This document shows, piece by piece, positions 53,138-58,070 of a stretch of 58,070 nucleotides of DNA. Both the position numbers and the translations under genes were made by a program. Under the pieces are notes generated by a model. The model was not told where the DNA came from and did not search any database. It worked only from the letters and a program-made list of their open reading frames with translations. Source of the stretch: Idiomarina sp. (GTDB taxonomy: Bacteria; Pseudomonadota; Gammaproteobacteria; Enterobacterales; Alteromonadaceae). The DNA lies in NCBI GenBank assembly GCA_020832105.1, contig JAFIFH010000019.1, positions 1 to 58,070 of the forward strand, written 5' to 3'. Every line of letters starts with the position of its first letter. The stretch's first letter is position 1.

Positions 53138-54706
53138 ATGCGCAATAATCTACCCGTAACTGGTAAAGAGCACCGTTTTTCGAATGATTTTCGGCTTATT
53201 TCATCCACCGATACCCGTGGCAAGATTACCCATTGTAATCAGGCCTTTGTTGAGGTGTCAGGGTTTAGTGAACAGGAACTGATCGGCGCCCCGCATAATT
53301 TAGTGCGTCATCCGGATATGCCCGCAGCTGTGTACAAAGCCATGTGGGATACCTTGCAAGCGGGTAAACCCTGGATGGGGGTGGTCAAAAACCGCTGTAA
53401 GAATGGTGACCACTACTGGGTAAGTGCCTATGTCACGCCAATCAAGGAAGGCGCTGAGATCATTGGCTACGAATCAGTTCGAGTGAATGCCGACGAGGCG
53501 TCGAAGCAACGTGCACAGGCCATGTACGACCGCATCCGAGCGGGGAAAAGTGCGCGCAGCAAAGCGCACAGTAGCTATATTCATGCTAAAGACATTGCCC
53601 CGGTGGCGATTCCTACCTTGATCACCAGCATCGCCGTTGGCGCCTTATTTGCCCCTTATGCAGGGCTCATCACATTCCTTGGTGGGGCAGCCGCACTGCT
53701 GTGGCACCAGGTCAGAGAACAACGCGTGTTGGCCAAACTGCTTGAGCAACGCCCGCAGGCATATCAGGATCCCTTGGTGGCACAAAGTTACAGCGACTGG
53801 CACGGCCGTCGTGCGCAACTTAACATGGTGTTGCTCAGTGAAGCAGCGCGAGCCCGCACTGCACTCACCCGAATTGAAGACGCGGCAACCTCGTTACGGG
53901 ATATTGTCATCAGCACAGGCCGTCAGGCGCATTCCAGCAACCTGTTAATCGAAGAGCAGAATAATGCCACCGAGATGACAGCGTCTGCGATCAATCAAAT
54001 GGCGACCTCTATCGCAGAAGTCGCAGATAAAGTAGAGAGTAACGCGCAGCAGGCGACCACAGCCAGTCGCAGTGTGGACGCAAGTACCGAAACTGCAGCA
54101 GACGCCTTGCTCGCCATTGAAGGGCTCAATCGCTCCGTGCACAGCATTGCGCAAACCGTGCGCGCCCTAGCAGAGTCCACCGGCAGTATTGGTCAGGCAG
54201 CAGACCTTATCTCCGACATTGCGGAGCAGACTAATCTGCTAGCCTTGAATGCCGCCATTGAAGCGGCCCGCGCTGGCGACCATGGTCGTGGTTTCGCGGT
54301 CGTTGCCCAGGAGGTTCGTGCCCTCGCCCAGCGTACCCGCGAATCGACGCAAAACATTCATAGTATTGTGGCGAATCTTAAGCAGCGCGCCGAAGAAGCA
54401 GTGGAAGTATCATTGCAGGGTGAGCAAACCGCCCAGGAAGGGGTGATTAAGGTAGAACAAACGGAGGGGTCTTTACGGGATATCGCCAGAGCCATTAATG
54501 ACATTACCGATGCCTCTATGCAGATGGCTACAGCGGTGGAGGAACAGAGTAATGTGGCTGAGCACATTAACGAGCAGATTAACTCTATTTCGAGTATTGC
54601 TGAGCAAAGTAAGCAGAACGCTCAAGGCACCTACAACGCGAGCCAGGAGCTTGAGACCACCACCAACGAACTATACTCATTAATTAAACGTTTTGCCGCG
54701 AAATAA
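53138..54706 (+). CDS. Aer-type PAS-domain methyl-accepting chemotaxis protein
   Basis: The 522-residue receptor has an N-terminal PAS domain (about 15-120) very like Aer: [40 protein letters not shown] and [26 protein letters not shown]. In Aer this domain binds FAD and senses redox state, giving energy or oxygen taxis. Two close hydrophobic segments ([33 protein letters not shown]) hold it in the membrane without a periplasmic domain. The signalling hairpin is [39 protein letters not shown] 53138 was chosen over the TTG just before it. A short GC hairpin overlaps the stop. Confidence 0.92.
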   Translation: MRNNLPVTGKEHRFSNDFRLISSTDTRGKITHCNQAFVEVSGFSEQELIGAPHNLVRHPDMPAAVYKAMWDTLQAGKPWMGVVKNRCKNGDHYWVSAYVTPIKEGAEIIGYESVRVNADEASKQRAQAMYDRIRAGKSARSKAHSSYIHAKDIAPVAIPTLITSIAVGALFAPYAGLITFLGGAAALLWHQVREQRVLAKLLEQRPQAYQDPLVAQSYSDWHGRRAQLNMVLLSEAARARTALTRIEDAATSLRDIVISTGRQAHSSNLLIEEQNNATEMTASAINQMATSIAEVADKVESNAQQATTASRSVDASTETAADALLAIEGLNRSVHSIAQTVRALAESTGSIGQAADLISDIAEQTNLLALNAAIEAARAGDHGRGFAVVAQEVRALAQRTRESTQNIHSIVANLKQRAEEAVEVSLQGEQTAQEGVIKVEQTEGSLRDIARAINDITDASMQMATAVEEQSNVAEHINEQINSISSIAEQSKQNAQGTYNASQELETTTNELYSLIKRFAAK

Positions 54707-54748
54707 CGCGGCAAGCTTCTTTATTCACAAGTATTCCGGCCCAGAAAC

Positions 54749-54783
54749 AAAAAAATCGCCGTCTTGAATAAACAAGTGGCGAT
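54749..54783 (-). terminator. Terminator of the tRNA-Asp unit
   Basis: On the minus strand ATCGCC pairs with GGCGAT outside an inner CTTG-TTTATT-CAAG hairpin, followed by a run of seven T. It ends 20 bases past the second tRNA gene. On the plus strand six T also follow after CC, so it may also stop the chemoreceptor transcript. Confidence 0.85.
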
Positions 54784-54802
54784 CCTTTTTTGTCATCTTA
54801 AA

Positions 54803-54879
54803 TGGCGGAGCGGACGGGACTCGAACCCGCGACCCCCGGCGTGACAGGCCGGTATTCTAACCAACTGAACTACCGCTCC
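54803..54879 (-). tRNA. tRNA-Asp (GTC), second copy in transcription order
   Basis: The 77-base sequence folds as a standard tRNA: acceptor GGAGCGG with CCGCTCC, D-loop AGTTCAGTTGGTTAGA, anticodon loop CTGTCAC with GTC, T-loop GGTTCGAGTCC, and CCA encoded in the genome. It is identical to the copy 63 bases upstream on the same strand. The two share one terminator and are probably one transcript. Confidence 0.97.
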
Positions 54880-54942
54880 ACTGCACGTGGTACTAACTAA
54901 TCAGCGTTACAAGTAACCTGACCTATGACATTGAAGTTGAGT

Positions 54943-55019
54943 TGGCGGAGCGGACGGGACTCGAACCCGCGACCCCCGGCGTGACAGGCCGGTATTCTAA
55001 CCAACTGAACTACCGCTCC
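54943..55019 (-). tRNA. tRNA-Asp (GTC), first copy in transcription order
   Basis: Same 77-base tRNA-Asp with GTC anticodon and encoded CCA, identical to the copy at 54803-54879. It lies about 100 bases after the stop of the TIGR03503-type gene on the same strand. The spacer between the two tRNA copies (54880-54942) shows nothing else. Confidence 0.97.
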
Positions 55020-55121
55020 ACGTTCGCCCTCAATGCGGCGAGGATAATACGAGTCCGCCGCTCCCCCGTCAACCCCTTTTTCAATGATTCCGTCTGTTTG
55101 CACATGAAATCACCAAAAAGC

Positions 55122-56447
55122 TCATTTTTTGACTTTTTTACGTCGGCGCGCGGCTTCTAACCGCACTTTTTTACGGCGCCATAATAAAAACCAGATCCAG
55201 CCACCTACCAACAGCAGATTCACTACGATAATCGCGATCAACATGTAACGCTGCTGCTGCAGTGCTGCCTGTTCAGTCAGGATACGTGCCTGCATCTCCT
55301 GTTCCTGTCGTGCAGCGCGCTCAGCAGCTAAAGCCTCGGCGCTGGGCCCAGGCGGCTCTGGTGGCCGGGTGAGGAACTCATAGCTCGCTAGCTGGGCTTG
55401 CAGCTCCCTTTGGTCATGCAAAGATGTGCCATACAGCCGCGCACGGACGCTAAAGCTGCCAAAGACGTAGTTTGGAATCCGTTGCTCGAGCCTGTCTCCC
55501 TCGCCAGTGCGTATGTCCATGCGTTGAATTTCACCATTAGGAAACTCAATATCGCCACGAATCACTACATCGTCAGGGTCAAAATATTGTTCATCAATAC
55601 TGAAATGCAATCGATGTGAACGCCCTTCCTGAGCGGAAATCTGCACGTCAATGGTCACCGGCAGTGCCGCAATCATGATGGGTGCTTGCTCGAAAGTTCG
55701 TTGATACAACGGCGTGCGGGCATGATAGGACGGGATATATTCCCCCGGAGGCACGTCAAAAGCAATTTCGCCGGTAAACACGCCATCCCCTGCCCGCGCA
55801 TCGAGGCCGCGACCGTCGTCAACAAAGCTACCGACCTGGCGCGGGTTAATGCCAAAGTTTTCATATTGCTGCTGATTCGTACTGACCAGGTGCATCTCCA
55901 TTTCGATGGCCTGGTGAAAATCTCGCTGTTCGATCGGTTCACCTGCTTCAGTAAAGGATCCGGTCACCCCAAGCCTCTCGCCCTGAAACACCAGCTCAGG
56001 CAAAGACTCAGCATGAAAATTCAGGTCCGATAGCACCATCAACCGGCTTTCCGGACGCAACTCACCAGACACCTGCCATGGCCCGCGCATGGGTGATTCT
56101 ATTCTCACCTGGTCAAACCCTGGGCCAGTCTCCCAGCGCACATGCTCAGGATGGCGTGAGCTATACCACTTGCTCCCGTCCGGTAAGATCAGCACCACTG
56201 GCCGGCTTTGTGGCGCGCGGAAAAAGACCATCGTAATCTGGTCAACATGATCATCGATACGGAAGCGGTCACCTAACAAGGGTAGTTGATTGTCCGGGGT
56301 CATGTCAGCCAAACGGAAGGCATCGTAGGGGTTTGGCAGGCTATCTGCTGCCTGAGCTGGCAGCAGCACGCTTATCCACAGCAAGGCTGCAGCCAAAAGT
56401 GCAGCGGCACATTGCTGAATACCGATTAAGAACCTGATAAGGGCCAA
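55122..56447 (-). CDS. TIGR03503-like envelope protein
   Basis: The 441-residue protein has a signal peptide (AAALLAAALLWISVLLPAQAA) and a large extracytoplasmic part with VVLILPDGSKWYSSRHPEHVRW and RAGDGVFTGEIAFDVPPGEY. The latter is a Greek-key-like strand pattern with an 'xDGVFTGxI' turn. A C-terminal membrane segment (YMLIAIIVVNLLLVGGWIWFLLW) is followed by a basic tail. This fits the uncharacterised TIGR03503 family. The gene overlaps dnaQ by 22 bases, so they are co-transcribed. Function unknown. Confidence 0.72.
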   Translation of the reverse strand: MALIRFLIGIQQCAAALLAAALLWISVLLPAQAADSLPNPYDAFRLADMTPDNQLPLLGDRFRIDDHVDQITMVFFRAPQSRPVVLILPDGSKWYSSRHPEHVRWETGPGFDQVRIESPMRGPWQVSGELRPESRLMVLSDLNFHAESLPELVFQGERLGVTGSFTEAGEPIEQRDFHQAIEMEMHLVSTNQQQYENFGINPRQVGSFVDDGRGLDARAGDGVFTGEIAFDVPPGEYIPSYHARTPLYQRTFEQAPIMIAALPVTIDVQISAQEGRSHRLHFSIDEQYFDPDDVVIRGDIEFPNGEIQRMDIRTGEGDRLEQRIPNYVFGSFSVRARLYGTSLHDQRELQAQLASYEFLTRPPEPPGPSAEALAAERAARQEQEMQARILTEQAALQQQRYMLIAIIVVNLLLVGGWIWFLLWRRKKVRLEAARRRKKVKK

Positions 56448-57166
56448 AGAGATGCTCCTCCCGTTTCACTGAGCTGACGAATACGTTGTTGGTGTGCCTC
56501 TTCTTCTTCGGCCGTTGCAGCTAAAACCTTTAGCGCGGGACGGCTATCGGGCAAGCGTCGAATCGCACTGGGGTCGGTGTCTTTGCCGTCACTGCCTTTG
56601 TCTGCCAGTGAGAGTTTGCGCTGGCCTCCGGTCATCCATAAATAGACGTCCGCGAGGATTTCCGCATCCAGTAATGCGCCGTGCAATTCTCGATGGGAGT
56701 TGTCGATATCAAAGCGCTTACACAGCGCGTCCAAACTGGCCCGCTGTCCAGGGTACAGCGTACGAGCCAGTTTCAACGTATCCAATACCTGAGCGATATC
56801 CTCTGTCCGCCCATGCACTGAATTCATACGCATAAACTCATGGTCCATATGACCGACGTCAAACGGCGCGTTATGGATGACCAGTTCAGCACCGCGAATG
56901 AATTCGACGAACTCGTCGGCTACCTGAGCGAAAACCGGCTTATCTTCGAGAAACTCGTTGGTAATACCGTGGATCTGGATCGCTTCTTCTTCAACCAGAC
57001 GCTCGGGATTCAGATACACATGGAAATGACGCCCGGTCAGTTTACGATCGATTAACTCGACACAGCCGATTTCGATGATACGATGACCCTGTTTTGGGTC
57101 GATACCCGTGGTTTCTGTATCTAACACGATTTGTCGCCGTGCTTTCGAATCTGTCAGCTCGTGCAT
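56426..57166 (-). CDS. dnaQ: DNA polymerase III epsilon subunit (proofreading 3'-5' exonuclease)
   Basis: DnaQ proofreads newly made DNA within the polymerase III core. The 246-residue protein (E. coli 243) has the DEDDh exonuclease motifs: D16 and E18 in VLDTETTGIDP, ELVIHNAPFDVGHMDHE, and the HRELHGALLDAEILADVYL with the catalytic histidine and last aspartate. The C-terminal tail that binds DnaE is less conserved. The gene is divergent from rnhA, the same arrangement as in E. coli and relatives. Confidence 0.95.
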   Translation of the reverse strand: MHELTDSKARRQIVLDTETTGIDPKQGHRIIEIGCVELIDRKLTGRHFHVYLNPERLVEEEAIQIHGITNEFLEDKPVFAQVADEFVEFIRGAELVIHNAPFDVGHMDHEFMRMNSVHGRTEDIAQVLDTLKLARTLYPGQRASLDALCKRFDIDNSHRELHGALLDAEILADVYLWMTGGQRKLSLADKGSDGKDTDPSAIRRLPDSRPALKVLAATAEEEEAHQQRIRQLSETGGASLWPLSGS

Positions 57167-57236
57167 GTATCACCTTCATTTGTCTGGGTCTGAAAATATG
57201 GACCCATAGTAGCAACATCAAAACCTGAGAAGAAGC

Positions 57237-57719
57237 ATGGGATCAAAACAGATAAGTATTTTTACCGATGGCTCTTGCCTTGGCAATCCGGGCCCGGGCG
57301 GCTACGGTGCTATCTTACGCTACGGTAAACACGAGAAAGAATTCAGTCATGGCTATCGCCTGACCACCAATAACCGTATGGAATTAATGGCGACAGTAGT
57401 GGCGCTAAATGCATTAAAACAGGGTTGTGAAGTAGAACTTTACACGGACAGTGAATATGTACGCCAGGGGATTACCAAGTGGATTAATGGCTGGAAAAAG
57501 AAGGGGTGGCTAACGTCGAACAAGAAACCAGTCAAAAATAAAGACTTATGGCAAGCGCTGGACCAGGCCATCGCCAACCATACAATCAACTGGCATTGGG
57601 TTAAAGGCCACTCCGGTCATCCTGAAAACGAGCGCTGCGACACGCTGGCACGGACCGCCGCCGAGCAAGGACCGCACGATGAAGACCATGGCTATTCCCC
57701 GGAGCCGGCGAAAAACTGA
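57237..57719 (+). CDS. rnhA: Ribonuclease HI
   Basis: RNase HI cleaves the RNA of RNA-DNA hybrids. The 160-residue protein (E. coli 155) has all active-site residues: D11 in [17 protein letters not shown] in NRMELMA, D in LYTDSEYV and the histidine and last aspartate in [18 protein letters not shown]. The basic handle region [21 protein letters not shown] is present. GAGAAG precedes the ATG at 57237. It shares its 70-base promoter region with dnaQ. Confidence 0.97.
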   Translation: MGSKQISIFTDGSCLGNPGPGGYGAILRYGKHEKEFSHGYRLTTNNRMELMATVVALNALKQGCEVELYTDSEYVRQGITKWINGWKKKGWLTSNKKPVKNKDLWQALDQAIANHTINWHWVKGHSGHPENERCDTLARTAAEQGPHDEDHGYSPEPAKN

Positions 57720-57733
57720 CCGCGAGCGCCAGT

Positions 57734-57767
57734 AGACAGGCTAGCCGCTAAGGGGGCTAGCCTGTCT
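57734..57767. terminator. Hairpin between the convergent rnhA and YeeE-type genes
   Basis: AGACAGGCTAGCC (57734-57746) pairs perfectly with GGCTAGCCTGTCT (57755-57767). There is no T run on either side, so its strength as terminator is uncertain, but it fills nearly all of the 52-base gap between two convergent genes. Confidence 0.65.
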
Positions 57768-57771
57768 CGTG

Positions 57772-58070
57772 CTAACTAAAGCGTCGACTGATTGCCCAAC
57801 CAAGAATCATGGTTAAGACAAATACCGCAGTGCCTGCGCTACCTGAGGACAAGGCCGCGATTGCTGGTCCCGGGCAATAACCTACCAGGCCCCAGCCCAA
57901 GCCAAATACCGTTGCCCCAATCACCAGCTTACGATCTATCTTACCTTTGCCTGGCACCTGAAAACTGGTTTCACACACCGGGGCTTTACGCATCCGTCTG
58001 AGTATGTGGTAGCCAGGCAAAAACACTGCCAATGCGCCCCCCATGACCAATGCCAGACTGGGATCCCAGT
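57772..58070 (-). CDS. YeeE/YedE-type (DUF6691) sulfur transport family protein, 5' end missing
   Basis: The frame is open to the window edge with WDPSLALVMGGALAV before the first internal starts, which is family sequence, so the gene begins beyond base 58070. The visible 98 residues hold three membrane segments and GLGWGLVGYCPGPAIAAL, whose cysteine is the conserved thiosulfate/sulfur-handling residue of the YeeE/YedE family. Short half-size members usually occur as a pair of genes (PmpA/PmpB), so a partner gene probably lies just outside the window. The exact transported sulfur compound is unknown. Confidence 0.82.
   Translation of the reverse strand, partial: WDPSLALVMGGALAVFLPGYHILRRMRKAPVCETSFQVPGKGKIDRKLVIGATVFGLGWGLVGYCPGPAIAALSSGSAGTAVFVLTMILGWAISRRFS

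Noticed and set aside
54690..54715. GC hairpin over the chemoreceptor stop as the main terminator
   Set aside because: TTGCCGCG pairs with CGCGGCAA but only a broken T run follows; the stem at 54749-54783 is the better stop.
54897..55103. Minus-strand reading frame of 68 codons across a tRNA gene
   Set aside because: Its GGRGFESRPLRQ stretch is the translation of the tRNA-Asp sequence itself, a well-known artefact.
1..58070. CRISPR arrays, prophage or insertion sequences
   Set aside because: No regularly spaced repeats, integrase, transposase or phage structural genes were seen in any frame.

Overview
The window reads as ordinary chromosome of a marine, protein- and amino-acid-eating gammaproteobacterium of the Alteromonadales. 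Idiomarinaceae is my best guess, from the protein sequences and the catabolic gene set rather than from any marker gene. The genes are dense and often overlap. Nothing looks like a prophage, plasmid, insertion sequence or CRISPR array.

Layout. 1-1100: the end of purM, then purN (purine synthesis). 1121-8754: a DUF3108 protein, the long membrane-anchored acyl-CoA dehydrogenase FadE, two hotdog-fold proteins, a DUF2306 membrane protein, a zinc-ribbon protein under an apparent SAM-II riboswitch, and a 2-oxoglutarate oxygenase. A candidate small RNA lies at about 5999-6114. 8834-17351: a minus-strand block with a purple-acid-type phosphatase, a TonB-dependent receptor, a phytase-like histidine phosphatase lipoprotein and an S9 peptidase. 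PhoB-like boxes sit before the histidine phosphatase and the receptor, so I read this as a phosphate-scavenging island. 17536-23916: two outer-membrane barrels, an AbgT transporter, argE, rnhB, an SDR and an ICMT-like protein. 23994-26935: pgsB-pgsC-pgsW, a poly-gamma-glutamate-type synthesis operon. 27080-35041: small housekeeping and unknown genes (yaiI, rlmA, a Tat-exported SDR, yidD, cspA-type, a dienelactone hydrolase, a threonine-aldolase-like enzyme). 35203-38980: the branched-chain 2-oxoacid dehydrogenase operon (E1alpha, E1beta, E2). 39225-45704: astE, DUF599 and an RND efflux operon whose pump gene is broken by an in-frame stop. 45815-58070: a patatin, the tilS/accA/dnaE run, an Aer-like receptor, two tRNA-Asp genes, a TIGR03503-type protein, dnaQ, rnhA and the start of a YeeE/YedE-type gene.

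How the genes fit together. FadE, two thioesterase-fold proteins and FadR-like palindromes point to fatty-acid use. AstE, the BCKDH complex with a LiuR-like site, and the secreted S9 peptidase point to peptides and amino acids as carbon source. The most unexpected signal is the SAM-II aptamer, with MetJ-like tandem boxes upstream, placed before an unknown four-cysteine protein instead of a methionine-synthesis gene. All regulatory sites were found by eye; no profile or database search was run.
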